Assembly: GCA_020631405.1 (NCBI GenBank)
Contig: JAHDHH010000012.1
Location: 1 to 64,000, forward strand
From: Saprospiraceae bacterium
Lineage (GTDB): Bacteria; Bacteroidota; Bacteroidia; Chitinophagales; Saprospiraceae
DNA length: 64,000 nt
Direction: 5' to 3'
In this document: piece by piece, positions 47,446 through 56,821 of the stretch
How the letters are laid out: the number at the start of each line of letters is the position of its first letter
How positions within the stretch are numbered: the first letter of the stretch is position 1
Translations under genes and position numbers: made by a program
Notes under the pieces: generated by a model
Seen by the model: the letters and a program-made list of their open reading frames with translations, nothing else
The model's database searches: none
What the model was told of the DNA's origin: nothing

Positions 47446-49665
47446 ATGGACAGCGTAACAGCAACCAAGCATAACAACGCTTCAGATTTACATAAAAATT
47501 TGGACCACTTTTTTGGCTTTAAAGGATTTAAGGACAATCAAGAACTCATCATACAGTCTATCTTGGATGGTAGAGATACGTTCGTGATCATGCCAACAGG
47601 TGGAGGTAAGTCAATGTGCTACCAACTACCAGCCCTTATGTCCGAAGGGACAGCCATCATTATCTCGCCTTTGATCGCCTTGATGAAGAATCAAGTGGAT
47701 GCTTTGAGGGGATATAGTTCTGAAGACAATGTGGCTCACTTCCTCAATTCTTCTTTGAAAAAATCTGAAATCCAAACTGTAAAAGCAGACATCGTTTCTG
47801 GGAAAACTAAGCTTCTCTATGTAGCACCTGAAACTCTAGTAAAAGAAGAAAACATTGCTTTTTTCAAAAGTGTAAAACTGTCCTTTGTAGCAGTAGATGA
47901 GGCTCATTGTATCTCTGAGTGGGGTCATGACTTCAGACCAGAATATAGAAAGATTAGAGCCATGGTCAATAATATAGATGGTAACATCCCAATTATTGCC
48001 TTGACAGCTACTGCCACGCCTAAGGTCCAATCCGACATCGTCAAGAATCTCAACTTAAAAGATGTGAACAAGTTCGTCTCCTCATTTAATCGAGACAACC
48101 TGTTCTACGAAGTCAGACCAAAGAGGAACAAGAAGTCGGCTATTACCGAAATAGTTAAATTCATCAAGTCTCATCAGGGCAAGTCAGGCATCATCTATGT
48201 TCAATCTAGAAAGTCAACTGAAGAAATTGCCGAGGTACTCCAAGTCAATGGAATCAAAGCCTCGCCTTATCATGCGGGACTAGATGGGAAAGTGAGAAAT
48301 GCAGCACAGGACAACTTCTTGATGGAAGTGATAGATGTCATAGTTGCTACCATAGCCTTTGGTATGGGAATTGACAAGCCAGATGTGAGGTTTGTGATTC
48401 ATTATGATATTCCAAAGAGTATAGAGAACTATTACCAGGAGACTGGAAGAGGTGGTAGAGATGGCATGGAAGGTAAGTGCTTAGCTTTTTTTGATTTTAA
48501 AGATGTCCAAAAACTAGAAAAATTCCTGAAGGACAAGTCTGTATCAGAGCGAGAACTCAGCCTACAACTCATGGATGAGGTGATGGGATATAGTGAGACT
48601 GGAGATTGCAGAAGAAAGTACCTCCTGCACTACTTTGGAGAGGATTATGATGATGTCAATTGCAATAGCATGTGTGACAACTGTAAGACTCCAAAACCGA
48701 AGGTCACAATCAATGAAGAAATGGTGACTGCTCTCAAGGCTATCATGCAACTCAAAGAAAACTATGGTATAAAAGTCATCGTTGACTTTCTGCAAGGCAT
48801 TAAGAATAAAGACATCAGAGAACAGAACTTTGACAAGCTTTCCTATTTTTCAAAAGGGAAGGGCAAGGATCCGATCTTTTGGTTCAGTGTGGTAAGAAAA
48901 GCTATGCTTATTGGGTTCGTCGATAAGGTTATAGAGCAATACGGAGTCTTAAAACTTTCTAAACTAGGTCATGCCTACTTAGAAAAGCCCCATGATATCA
49001 TCCTCCCAATTAATCGTGACTACGAGGATACTCCTGGCAATGCGGTAGTTGATACTGGAGGCGGCGGTGCCTTAGATAATACATTGCTCAAAATGCTTAA
49101 GGAGCTAAGAGCCAAAGAAGCTAAGCGTCTCAATATCCAACCATGGGTGATTTTCTTAGAACCAGCACTCAATGATATGGCTACCTTCTACCCTATTAGC
49201 AGGGAAGATATGGAGAATATCAGTGGTGTGTCAAAGGGCAAGGCAATCAAGTACGGCGACCCATTCATCAACCTGATTCAAGACTACGTCGAGGCTAACA
49301 ATATCGATAGGCCAGCAGATATGGTCATCAAGCAAGTAGCTGACAAGTCAAAGGCCAAGGTTGCAATCATCCAAGGCATAGACAGGAAGATGCCACTTGA
49401 AGACATTGCCAATAGAGCCAACCTAGACCTAGGCGAACTACTCACTGAGATGAATATGATTGTAACATCAGGGACTAAACTAGACCTGGATTACTACATA
49501 GAAGATAACTATGACGAAGAGGTAGTAGACGAAATCTACGAATACTTTGACAGCGCTGATACTGAGTCAGTAGAGGCTGCATTCAAAGAACTTGAAGAAG
49601 ATGATATCACAATGGAAGAAATCCAAGTGGTAAGACTAAAATATTTATCTGAGTTTGCAAACTAA
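47446..49665 (+). CDS. recQ: ATP-dependent DNA helicase RecQ
   Basis: 739 residues. Helicase motifs are complete: FKDNQELIIQSILDGRDTFVIMPTGGGKSMCYQLP in two motifs (motif 0 and Walker A), DEAHCISEWGHDFRPEY, ALTATATP, and QETGRGGRDG (motif VI). The zinc-binding domain uses CRRKYLLHYFGE and CNSMCDNC. Winged-helix and HRDC-like regions follow, then an acidic C-terminal extension of about 80 residues. RecQ unwinds DNA for recombination and fork repair. aroQ starts 3 bases after its stop, so the two are co-transcribed. Confidence 0.96.
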   Translation: MDSVTATKHNNASDLHKNLDHFFGFKGFKDNQELIIQSILDGRDTFVIMPTGGGKSMCYQLPALMSEGTAIIISPLIALMKNQVDALRGYSSEDNVAHFLNSSLKKSEIQTVKADIVSGKTKLLYVAPETLVKEENIAFFKSVKLSFVAVDEAHCISEWGHDFRPEYRKIRAMVNNIDGNIPIIALTATATPKVQSDIVKNLNLKDVNKFVSSFNRDNLFYEVRPKRNKKSAITEIVKFIKSHQGKSGIIYVQSRKSTEEIAEVLQVNGIKASPYHAGLDGKVRNAAQDNFLMEVIDVIVATIAFGMGIDKPDVRFVIHYDIPKSIENYYQETGRGGRDGMEGKCLAFFDFKDVQKLEKFLKDKSVSERELSLQLMDEVMGYSETGDCRRKYLLHYFGEDYDDVNCNSMCDNCKTPKPKVTINEEMVTALKAIMQLKENYGIKVIVDFLQGIKNKDIREQNFDKLSYFSKGKGKDPIFWFSVVRKAMLIGFVDKVIEQYGVLKLSKLGHAYLEKPHDIILPINRDYEDTPGNAVVDTGGGGALDNTLLKMLKELRAKEAKRLNIQPWVIFLEPALNDMATFYPISREDMENISGVSKGKAIKYGDPFINLIQDYVEANNIDRPADMVIKQVADKSKAKVAIIQGIDRKMPLEDIANRANLDLGELLTEMNMIVTSGTKLDLDYYIEDNYDEEVVDEIYEYFDSADTESVEAAFKELEEDDITMEEIQVVRLKYLSEFAN

Positions 49666-49668
49666 ATT

Positions 49669-50103
49669 ATGCAGGTAGTAATCATCAATGGTCCTAACCT
49701 CAACTTGCTTGGCAAAAGAAATACCAAGGTCTATGGTAATCAGACCTTTGAGTCTTACTTTTTGAAGTTAACAGAGCATTTTGCTGATAAAGAGGTTGAC
49801 TTAGTCTACTTCCAAAGTAATCACGAAGGGTACTTGATTGACAAACTACATGAGGTAGGCTATGATGCAGACACTGGCATTATTCTCAATGCAGGAGGAT
49901 ATACACATACTAGTATTGCGCTTAGAGATGCTGTTGAAGCAATAAGCAACCCAGTCATAGAAGTCCATGTCTCAGACATTCATCAACGAGAGTTATTTCG
50001 AGCGATGAGTTACTTGACGGATGTCTGCCATCAAAGCATAATTGGCAAGGGACTACCAGGATATCGAGAGGCAGTTGACCTATTACTTAATCTTGCCAAG
50101 TAA
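49669..50103 (+). CDS. aroQ: Type II 3-dehydroquinate dehydratase
   Basis: 144 residues, the normal length. Motifs: NGPNLNLLGKRNTKVYGNQTF (catalytic Arg and Tyr), FQSNHEGYLIDKLHE, ILNAGGYTHTSIALRDA and VIEVHVSDIHQRE (catalytic His). It removes water from 3-dehydroquinate to form 3-dehydroshikimate in the shikimate pathway. The gene follows recQ directly, and its last 21 bases overlap the 3' end of rnpA on the other strand. Confidence 0.95.
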   Translation: MQVVIINGPNLNLLGKRNTKVYGNQTFESYFLKLTEHFADKEVDLVYFQSNHEGYLIDKLHEVGYDADTGIILNAGGYTHTSIALRDAVEAISNPVIEVHVSDIHQRELFRAMSYLTDVCHQSIIGKGLPGYREAVDLLLNLAK

Positions 50104-50457
50104 GGCTACTACTCTTTTTTCTAGATCTGTATGCGAAAGCTCAACATCTGCGATGTATGAGATGATAAAGTGGAGAGTTTTGCCTTCTTCTTTAGGGACA
50201 AGGTCTTGATGTACTCTGAATGCTTCCTTGAGTACTCTTTTCTTTCTATTACGATCTACGGCTTTTTTCCATAGTCGCTTTGGCGCTACGAAGGCTACCT
50301 TCCAAGGAGCTGGATCAGTAGCGTCGATATCTATATAATTGTAATTGACCCGAATTGGGTCTTTGAATGCTTTTTTACCATTCTCAAAGACATGCTTGAT
50401 TTTCTGAGAACTCTTAAGTCTTTTATTAGCCCCAAGTGTATACCTAGCTGCACCCAT
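50083..50457 (-). CDS. rnpA: Ribonuclease P protein component
   Basis: 124 residues from the ATG at 50457; a TTG nine bases upstream is less likely. The family signature is GANKRLKSSQKIKHVFENGKK at the N-terminus (two parts) and the RNA-binding motif VDRNRKKRVLKEAFR. It helps the catalytic RNA cut the 5' leader from tRNA precursors. It sits 69 bases after rpmH as is usual, but yidD/yidC do not follow; instead it converges on aroQ with a 21-base overlap. Confidence 0.95.
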   Translation of the reverse strand: MGAARYTLGANKRLKSSQKIKHVFENGKKAFKDPIRVNYNYIDIDATDPAPWKVAFVAPKRLWKKAVDRNRKKRVLKEAFRVHQDLVPKEEGKTLHFIISYIADVELSHTDLEKRVVALLGKIK

Positions 50458-50526
50458 TAGAAACAATCTGAGAGTGTTAAATCAGTAAGAGAGAATGATG
50501 AAGTAGAATGTAAAGCTGGGTTACTA

Positions 50527-50682
50527 CTACTTAACATGAGTAGTATCAGACACAGTAAGTTTAGCTCTACCTTTAGCTCTTCTTCTAGCTAAAAGTTTTC
50601 TTCCATTCTTACTTGCCATTCTAGATCTAAAACCGTGCTTATTTTTTCTTTTTCTTTTGGACGGCTGATATGTACGTTTCAT
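50527..50682 (-). CDS. rpmH: 50S ribosomal protein L34
   Basis: 51 residues: [20 protein letters not shown], then [21 protein letters not shown] and a short tail ending THVK. This is the canonical L34 sequence with a typical extra tail of about six residues. It is upstream of rnpA on the same strand, the classic pair, and about 9 kb from dnaA, which in many bacteria lies next to it. A strong promoter lies 45 bases upstream. Confidence 0.97.
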   Translation of the reverse strand: MKRTYQPSKRKRKNKHGFRSRMASKNGRKLLARRRAKGRAKLTVSDTTHVK

Positions 50683-50726
50683 GATAGTCGAATTATAGTT
50701 TGTACAACCCTTTCAATTTGGGTCTG

Positions 50727-50758
50727 CAAAAGTAATACTTATTATGAATAATTTGCAA
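50727..50758 (-). promoter_or_regulatory. rpmH-rnpA promoter
   Basis: On minus, TTG (50756-50758), a 21-base spacer and TACTTTTG (50727-50734), an exact TAnnTTTG match, followed by CAGACCC. The leader would be about 40 bases. Confidence 0.65.
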
Positions 50759-50764
50759 TAATTG

Positions 50765-52465
50765 TTAACTATTCATTGAAATCATAAATTCATCATTGGT
50801 CTTAGTGCTTCTCAAATGATTCTTTATGAAGTTCATTGCCTCATCTGGCTTCATATCACCAAGATGCTTTCTGAGTACGAACATTCTACTAAGAGTCGCC
50901 TCATCATAAAGCAATTCTTCTCTCCTCGTACTTGATCTGACTAGGTCTATTGCTGGATACATTCTCTTATTAGCGAGTGATCTATCTAATTGTAACTCCA
51001 TGTTACCTGTACCTTTGAACTCTTCGAAGATGACTTCATCCATCTTAGAGCCAGTATCAGTAAGTGCAGTTGCTAGGATAGTCAATGATCCTCCATTTTC
51101 TATATTTCTTGCAGCACCAAAGAATTTCTTAGGCTTTTGCAGTGCATTAGCTTCAACACCACCAGACAATACCTTACCTGATGAAGGTGCTACAGTATTG
51201 TATGCTCTAGCAAGTCTAGTAATAGAGTCAAGTAATATCACTACATCGTGTCCACACTCTACCAATCGCTTCGCTTTCTCAATAACAATATTAGCTACTC
51301 TTACGTGATTCTCTGCTGGCATGTCAAATGTTGAAGCTATAACTTCAGCATTGACACTTCTTGCCATGTCAGTCACCTCTTCTGGTCTCTCATCTATTAA
51401 GAGTACTATCATATAACACTCTGGGTGATTAGTCGCAATTGCATTAGCTACATCCTTAAGTAAGAATGTCTTACCTGTCTTAGGTTGCGCCACTATCAAT
51501 CCTCTCTGTCCTTTACCAATTGGGGAGAACAACTCAATCATTCTATTTCCATAATCCTTACCTGCTGGATGTGTAAGCAAGTTGAATTTTTCTTCTGGGA
51601 ACAATGGTGTCAAATAATCAAATGGCACTCTTTCTCTAATCTTAGCTGCATCCAATCCATTGATACTTGACACTCTAAGTAAGGCAAAATACTTCTCTCC
51701 TTCTTTTGGAGGTCTAATTGCACCTTTTACAGTATCTCCTGTTTTCAGACCAAATAACTTAACCTGTGAAGGTGATACATAAATATCATCTGGGGAAGTC
51801 AAATAATTATAGTCACCAGATCTTAGGAAGCCGTAACCATCTGCCATCATCTCGAGGACACCTACACCTTCAATAATACCTTCTAGGTCTACATTGAATA
51901 TTGGCTCTTTCTTTTCTTCTTTTACTCTGTTGTTTCTATTGTCTTGGTGCTTAGGTTTGTTGTCTCTATTATCTCGATCTCTATTGTCCTGAGCACCACC
52001 CTTCTTGTCTACATTCTTGATCTCTCCACCTTCTACTTCTCGTCTACTACTATAATCTCTACTCTTCTTTTTAGGAGCATGTTCTTTTTGGTCTTTTTGG
52101 ACATCCGTTGCTTTTGGTGCTTCTTGAGCCTCCTTGCTTGGTTTAGCATCCTTATTAGACCTAGTGTCTTTTACTACTTTTTCCTTAGGTGCCTCCTTAC
52201 TCTCAGCCTTAGGCGGCTTCGGAGTTCTAGGAGTCCTTGGTGCTCTAGGCTTTGGCTCAGGCTTGGCTGGCTTTTCCTTCGTTGGCTCAGGAGCTGCCTT
52301 ACTCTCTACCTTTGGCATATCAGTGCCAAGTACCGCTTGTTGGTCAAGAATTTTGTAAATCAGATCTTGCTTAGCAAGTCTTTTGTAGCTTTTTACACCA
52401 ATTTTTTCTGCTAAGTCCTTCAATTCAGGAACCAGCATGTCGTTAAGTTGTAGGATATCGTACAT
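50765..52465 (-). CDS. rho: Transcription termination factor Rho with long disordered insertion
   Basis: 566 residues. The N-terminal Rho_N helices (about 1-42, [22 protein letters not shown]) are followed by a Lys/Pro/Glu/Asp-rich low-complexity insertion (about 50-190), then the cold-shock RNA-binding domain (about 195-270, [19 protein letters not shown]) and the ATPase core with Walker [27 protein letters not shown] and the arginine-finger region [15 protein letters not shown]. Rho threads along nascent RNA and stops RNA polymerase. Long disordered insertions here are known in Bacteroidota. It has its own promoter, divergent from serS. Confidence 0.96.
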   Translation of the reverse strand: MYDILQLNDMLVPELKDLAEKIGVKSYKRLAKQDLIYKILDQQAVLGTDMPKVESKAAPEPTKEKPAKPEPKPRAPRTPRTPKPPKAESKEAPKEKVVKDTRSNKDAKPSKEAQEAPKATDVQKDQKEHAPKKKSRDYSSRREVEGGEIKNVDKKGGAQDNRDRDNRDNKPKHQDNRNNRVKEEKKEPIFNVDLEGIIEGVGVLEMMADGYGFLRSGDYNYLTSPDDIYVSPSQVKLFGLKTGDTVKGAIRPPKEGEKYFALLRVSSINGLDAAKIRERVPFDYLTPLFPEEKFNLLTHPAGKDYGNRMIELFSPIGKGQRGLIVAQPKTGKTFLLKDVANAIATNHPECYMIVLLIDERPEEVTDMARSVNAEVIASTFDMPAENHVRVANIVIEKAKRLVECGHDVVILLDSITRLARAYNTVAPSSGKVLSGGVEANALQKPKKFFGAARNIENGGSLTILATALTDTGSKMDEVIFEEFKGTGNMELQLDRSLANKRMYPAIDLVRSSTRREELLYDEATLSRMFVLRKHLGDMKPDEAMNFIKNHLRSTKTNDEFMISMNS

Positions 52466-52546
52466 CGTTGAAAAATAGTATTATACAGAAAGTATTTAGA
52501 AGGAAACCTCCAAATGAATTAGGAAATTATGAGGGAAAATTTGAAT

Positions 52547-52566
52547 GTACTCTAAGGCTAGAGTGC
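52547..52566 (-). promoter_or_regulatory. Hairpin in the rho leader
   Basis: ACTCTA and TAGAGT form a perfect 6-bp stem with a GCCT tetraloop (minus strand) close to the 5' end of a leader of about 105 bases. rho leaders often take part in autoregulation; that is inference here. Confidence 0.3.
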
Positions 52567-52575
52567 TATCGGCAA

Positions 52576-52604
52576 CAAATATATGTTTAAAAATTGGTAA
52601 GCAA
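52576..52604 (-). promoter_or_regulatory. rho promoter
   Basis: On minus, TTG (52602-52604), an 18-base spacer and TATATTTG (52576-52583), an excellent Bacteroidota consensus match. It overlaps face to face with the serS promoter. Confidence 0.7.
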
Positions 52605-52609
52605 TAGTC

Positions 52610-52617
52610 TATCTTTG
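52610..52617 (+). promoter_or_regulatory. serS promoter -7 box TATCTTTG
   Basis: An exact TAnnTTTG match 29 bases before the serS ATG. It lies within a few bases of the -33 element of the divergent rho promoter, so the two promoters may compete. Confidence 0.55.
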
Positions 52618-52646
52618 GCTTTTATTTAATAAATACTGTTTTTTAC

Positions 52647-53924
52647 ATGTTAGAAGTTAAGAATATTCGTGAAAATATTGACACGATAAAGCACAGACTA
52701 AAGAAAAGAGGAATGAGTGATGATGCCCTCCTCATTCTTGATGAAATTATTGTCATTGATGACAAAAGAAAACAATCACAGACTTCTAACGACGCTATCC
52801 TTTCTCAAGTCAAAAGTCTATCTGGTCAAATAGGATCACTCTACAAGTCTGGCAATAGAGAGGAAGCAGATCAACTTAAGACCCAGGTCACTGCTCTAAA
52901 AGAAGAAGGTAGCAAGTATGAGCAAGAGCTGAAGGATGCAGAAGAAGCACTCTATCAAGCACTCTTAACTGTACCTAATGTACCACACGACTCTGTCCCA
53001 GCTGGACAGACTGAAGATGACAATGAAGTTCACAAACCTTGGCACACTGACCTACCCACTCTGGAGCACAACCTACCGCATTGGGAACTAGGAAGTAAGT
53101 ATAACATCCTAGACTTCGAACTAGGCAACAAAATAACCGGTGCCGGCTTTCCAGTATTTAGAGGCAAGGGGTCAAGATTACAAAGGGCCTTGATCAATTT
53201 CTTCTTGGACGAGGCTACAGCAGCAGGGTATGAAGAAATAGTACCACCTCTCCTAGTGAATGAAGACACAGCTCGGGGCACAGGACAGCTACCAGACAAA
53301 GAAGGACAGATGTACTATATGGAGAGAGACAATCTCTATCTTATCCCTACGGCTGAAGTACCAGTGACTAATATTGTCAGAGGTAACCTTATGACAGAGG
53401 ATCAATTTCCAGTGAAGTTTACAGCCTATACTCCTTGTTTTAGGCGAGAAGCTGGGTCTTATGGTGCAGATGTCAAAGGACTAAATAGAGTACATCAATT
53501 CGACAAAATAGAAATCATCCAAATTCAACACCCAGATAAGTCCTATGAAACACTACAGCAAATGGTGGATCATGTAGAAAGTCTTCTCGTGAAATTGGAA
53601 CTCCCATACCGTATTCTTCGTTTATGTGGTGGAGACCTTGGGTTTACATCTGCTTTGACCTTTGATTTTGAAGTCTATGCTGCAGCTCAAAAGAAATGGT
53701 TAGAAGTAAGCTCTGTTTCGAATTTCGAAACATTTCAGAGTAACAGATTAAAACTGAGGTACAAAGATCAATCCGGCAAAAAGCACTTGGCTCACACATT
53801 GAATGGTAGTGCATTAGCTTTAGCTCGTATCATTGCTGCAATTCTTGAAAACAATCAAGTAGCAGATGGCATTAGAGTACCTACGGTGCTACAAAGCTAT
53901 ACTGGATTTGAATTTATTAACTAA
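52647..53924 (+). CDS. serS: Seryl-tRNA synthetase
   Basis: 425 residues, the normal length. N-terminal coiled-coil arm (about 30-105) that grips the tRNA long arm, then the class II catalytic core: motif 1 around GSRLQRALINFFLDEA, motif 2 TPCFRREAGSYGADVKGLNR, and motif 3 NGSALALARIIAAILEN. It charges tRNA-Ser. It may be followed in one operon by the membrane zinc peptidase gene (18 bases) and frr. Confidence 0.97.
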   Translation: MLEVKNIRENIDTIKHRLKKRGMSDDALLILDEIIVIDDKRKQSQTSNDAILSQVKSLSGQIGSLYKSGNREEADQLKTQVTALKEEGSKYEQELKDAEEALYQALLTVPNVPHDSVPAGQTEDDNEVHKPWHTDLPTLEHNLPHWELGSKYNILDFELGNKITGAGFPVFRGKGSRLQRALINFFLDEATAAGYEEIVPPLLVNEDTARGTGQLPDKEGQMYYMERDNLYLIPTAEVPVTNIVRGNLMTEDQFPVKFTAYTPCFRREAGSYGADVKGLNRVHQFDKIEIIQIQHPDKSYETLQQMVDHVESLLVKLELPYRILRLCGGDLGFTSALTFDFEVYAAAQKKWLEVSSVSNFETFQSNRLKLRYKDQSGKKHLAHTLNGSALALARIIAAILENNQVADGIRVPTVLQSYTGFEFIN

Positions 53925-53942
53925 CACAAAAACTTATTAAAT

Positions 53943-54644
53943 ATGTCAATCGGATATATGGTTATTGTTGGAATATTCAGCTTAGTTGGATGGCTTGTCA
54001 GCAATAGACTAAAATCAAAATTTACACATTACAGTAGAAAACCAATCACTGGAAATATGTCAGGAGCTGAGGTTGCTCAGAAAATGCTCAGTCACTTTGG
54101 CATCCATGATGTCAAAATAGTCCAAGGGCAGGGAACCCTGACTGACCACTACAACCCATTGTCAAAGACAATTAGCTTGAGTCCAGAAGTATATCAAGGA
54201 AGAAGTATAGCCTCTGCAGCAGTATCAGCTCACGAATGTGGTCATGCTGTTCAACATGCTCAGGCATATAGTATGCTCAAGCTCAGATCAACATTGGTCC
54301 CTGTTGTCAACTTTTCATCTAAGATGCAGCAATACCTCTTCATGGGTATGATGGTAGGTATGGGTGCTATGGGCATGTCATCAGGTATTGGCCAACTCTT
54401 AATGTTAGTCTTAACTGTTACCTTTGGGATGACTGCGCTGTTTAGCCTGGTTACACTTCCAGTAGAATTTGACGCTAGCAAGAGAGCACTGTTGTGGTTA
54501 GATGAGTCAGGAGTTGTGCAGGGAGAACAATATGACGGAGCAAAAGATGCCTTAACTTGGGCTGCTATGACGTACATTGTTGCTGCATTATCAGCATTGG
54601 TGATGTTTTTATATTTCTTTTTCCGCATGATGGGAAATGACTAA
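53943..54644 (+). CDS. YugP-type membrane zinc metallopeptidase
   Basis: 233 residues. An N-terminal membrane helix, then the zinc site HECGHAVQH (HExxH) near residue 98, preceded by LSPEVYQGRSIASAAVSA; three more hydrophobic segments follow. This is the arrangement of the neutral zinc metallopeptidase_2 (YugP) family. The NPLSKTISL strand before the motif is also typical. Targets are not known. It sits between serS and frr with short gaps of 18 and 23 bases. Confidence 0.9.
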   Translation: MSIGYMVIVGIFSLVGWLVSNRLKSKFTHYSRKPITGNMSGAEVAQKMLSHFGIHDVKIVQGQGTLTDHYNPLSKTISLSPEVYQGRSIASAAVSAHECGHAVQHAQAYSMLKLRSTLVPVVNFSSKMQQYLFMGMMVGMGAMGMSSGIGQLLMLVLTVTFGMTALFSLVTLPVEFDASKRALLWLDESGVVQGEQYDGAKDALTWAAMTYIVAALSALVMFLYFFFRMMGND

Positions 54645-54667
54645 AAAAGAATTTTGAATTTACAAAT

Positions 54668-55225
54668 ATGGATATAGAAAATTTAGTACAGGTGGGACAA
54701 GGCACTATGAGTAAGGCTGTAGACCACCTAAAAGAAGAACTAGTAAAAATCAGAGCTGGAAAAGCAACCCCAGCAATTCTTAATGGAATCAAGGCAGACT
54801 ACTACGGGACTCCTACTGATATTTCCAAAATTGCAAATATCAGTGTAACTGATTCTAAGACGCTAAGTATACAGCCTTGGGAAAAGAGTATGCTTGCGGT
54901 AATTGAAAGAGCGATATTTGAAGCTAACATTGGGCTTACGCCAATGAATGATGGTGAAAATATCAGGATTACCATACCACCATTGACTGAGGATAGGAGA
55001 AAGCTATTAGTGAAGCAAGCAAAGTCAGCTGGTGAAGACACCAAGGTCAGCTTAAGAAACGATAGACAAAAGTTGATGTCATTTGTCAAGAAGGAAGTCA
55101 AAGATGGCTATCCTGAGGACTTAGGCAAGAAACTTGAAGCTAGCATTCAAAAAATGACTACAGACTTTGGAGCTAAAATTGACGATATAGTCAATGCTAA
55201 GGAAAAAGAGATTATGACTGTTTAA
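54668..55225 (+). CDS. frr: Ribosome recycling factor
   Basis: 185 residues, standard length. Family motifs: LVKIRAGKATPAILNGI, YYGTPTDISKIANISV, IQPWEKSMLAVIERAI, NDGENIRITIPPLTEDRRK and KEKEIMTV at the end. With EF-G it splits the ribosome after termination. Usually paired with pyrH, which is absent here. A terminator follows. Confidence 0.97.
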   Translation: MDIENLVQVGQGTMSKAVDHLKEELVKIRAGKATPAILNGIKADYYGTPTDISKIANISVTDSKTLSIQPWEKSMLAVIERAIFEANIGLTPMNDGENIRITIPPLTEDRRKLLVKQAKSAGEDTKVSLRNDRQKLMSFVKKEVKDGYPEDLGKKLEASIQKMTTDFGAKIDDIVNAKEKEIMTV

Positions 55226-55260
55226 CGTCCAAATCCCTTGTCAAAGCAATAAAAACATGA

Positions 55261-55290
55261 AGAGATCAAGTAATTTTGGTCTCTTTTTTT
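55261..55290 (+). terminator. Intrinsic terminator after frr
   Basis: AGAGATCA pairs with TGGTCTCT (one G-T wobble) over an 8-base loop, followed by TTTTTTT. It touches the stop of the convergent membrane-protein gene and may serve both. Confidence 0.75.
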
Positions 55291-56698
55291 ATTGTTCAAA
55301 CAGGATGCACTCGATGCCTAGACTTGACCATCTCTTACTCTGTTTCCAATTTGCTTGTAAGTATTGAAAATCAATTTCTGTGAAGTCGTTCATGACGTTA
55401 CTATAGATAACATACCTATTCTCACTCAAGTCGAGTGTTGAGTAGCTACAGTTGTTCTCTCGTAGGTTTCGATAGTCAACATTCCCTCGCAAGGGAAAGA
55501 GTGTACCTACCTCACTGCAGCTAATCTGTGAGTCACTGATGTACTCATCCACTTGCTCGAAGAGGTCAAGCACAGGAAGGTATCTAAGACTTGCATCCCA
55601 ACCTTGAGACACGAATGGAGGATAGAGGAAAAGGTGGCCGATCAATTGACTTACAATAAACCCACCGAAGACTAGCTGCTTACCTGTATTAGAGAGGCAA
55701 GCTATATTCGCCACTAATAATACAATACATAGGAGAATCAAAAGTAGTACTGGCAAGTAATATCTATGGGCTGTCAAGCTAACGAATGGTGCGGTTAGTA
55801 ATACAAATCCTAGTAAAAACAATAAGGCCAACTGGATTTCCTGTTTACTCAACAATGCTTTTGCGTTGGACTTCCATCCAATATACACCAATAACGCTAC
55901 CCACCACACTACCCTTCCAAAGTCGAGCAATCGCCAACATATCAGACCGACATTATACGCTACCATCTTCAAACTAGTCAACGTTAGACTGGCCTTCCAA
56001 GGAGAATCGTCATGGACTCCAACCCACTCCGCATCTATATAATGTAAAACATAGTACATACCTGTAATACACAACGCAGGCAAACTAGCCAATACAACCT
56101 TGACAACTCGTTTGCTGGAGTACATTGCATAACACATCAACAAGCCACAACAGTACATTCCTCTGATACTAATCAAGCACAATCCAATACTTCCGATGAC
56201 TATAAACAAGTGTTTTGTAGACAGGATACTATAGATCAAGACAAAGAGAAAAGCTACTAACACTACGTCAGGAGATACCAAAGAGCACTGACTTACAAGG
56301 GTAGGATCTAGGGTGACCATAGCGATTCCCAAGAGTGGCACCTTGCTATCTTCAACTTGGAGGATGGCTATCACCTTTTTCAAAAAGACAAGAAAAACAA
56401 TGACAAATGGCAACATTGCGACGTGAGAAACTACCAAAGTCTTTCCAAATAAGGTCCAACAACAAGCAAGATAGTAGCCAAATGCAGGAATATGTCCACT
56501 ATTAAACTCATCTGGCAGAAACTCCCACCTCAAATCATTGCTATAGTAGAAATGAGCATGCTTAGAGCCAAGCTGAATAGTATCCCAAAAAAACTGGTTG
56601 TTCATGAAGAAGAGACACATCAACACATAGACACAAGCATAGACTAGATAAGAGTTGGCTTGGAATTTGGTTAATATCTTGTGGCTGTAAGTGTTCAT
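55289..56698 (-). CDS. Multi-spanning GT-C/ArnT-like glycosyltransferase family membrane protein
   Basis: About 469 residues from the ATG at 56698; the frame reaches 56737. About eleven hydrophobic helices. The first periplasmic loop has FWDTIQLGSKHAHFYYSND and GHIPAFGYYLACCWTLFGKT, which fits GT-C enzymes of the dolichyl-phosphate-mannose/ArnT kind, where an Asp in that loop is catalytic. The C-terminal soluble domain (about 390-469, LFEQVDEYISDSQISCSEVGTLFPLRG) is not recognised. It would move a sugar from a lipid carrier to an acceptor outside the membrane. The family call is by architecture only. Confidence 0.7.
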   Translation of the reverse strand: MNTYSHKILTKFQANSYLVYACVYVLMCLFFMNNQFFWDTIQLGSKHAHFYYSNDLRWEFLPDEFNSGHIPAFGYYLACCWTLFGKTLVVSHVAMLPFVIVFLVFLKKVIAILQVEDSKVPLLGIAMVTLDPTLVSQCSLVSPDVVLVAFLFVLIYSILSTKHLFIVIGSIGLCLISIRGMYCCGLLMCYAMYSSKRVVKVVLASLPALCITGMYYVLHYIDAEWVGVHDDSPWKASLTLTSLKMVAYNVGLICWRLLDFGRVVWWVALLVYIGWKSNAKALLSKQEIQLALLFLLGFVLLTAPFVSLTAHRYYLPVLLLILLCIVLLVANIACLSNTGKQLVFGGFIVSQLIGHLFLYPPFVSQGWDASLRYLPVLDLFEQVDEYISDSQISCSEVGTLFPLRGNVDYRNLRENNCSYSTLDLSENRYVIYSNVMNDFTEIDFQYLQANWKQSKRWSSLGIECILFEQ

Positions 56699-56776
56699 AC
56701 TCTGGATAAACCTAGTGAGAGAATAATAAAAAACCAATTTTTATTGACCAATCATCAATTTTATTTTTGTAAATAC

Positions 56777-56805
56777 TATCTTTGCAGTCCTTTTTGAAAA
56801 AGACT
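56777..56805 (+). promoter_or_regulatory. rplY promoter with 5' hairpin
   Basis: TATCTTTG (56777-56784) is an exact -7 match. Directly after it, AGTCCTTTT and AAAAGACT (56786-56805) can pair with one mismatch, so the message should begin with a hairpin, 16 bases before the ATG. Confidence 0.5.
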
Positions 56806-56821
56806 TAAAATAAGTTCTACC

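Noticed and set aside
50458-50466. Longer RnpA starting at a TTG at 50466
   Set aside because: The ATG at 50457 gives the family-typical length and start; a TTG start is rare in this window.
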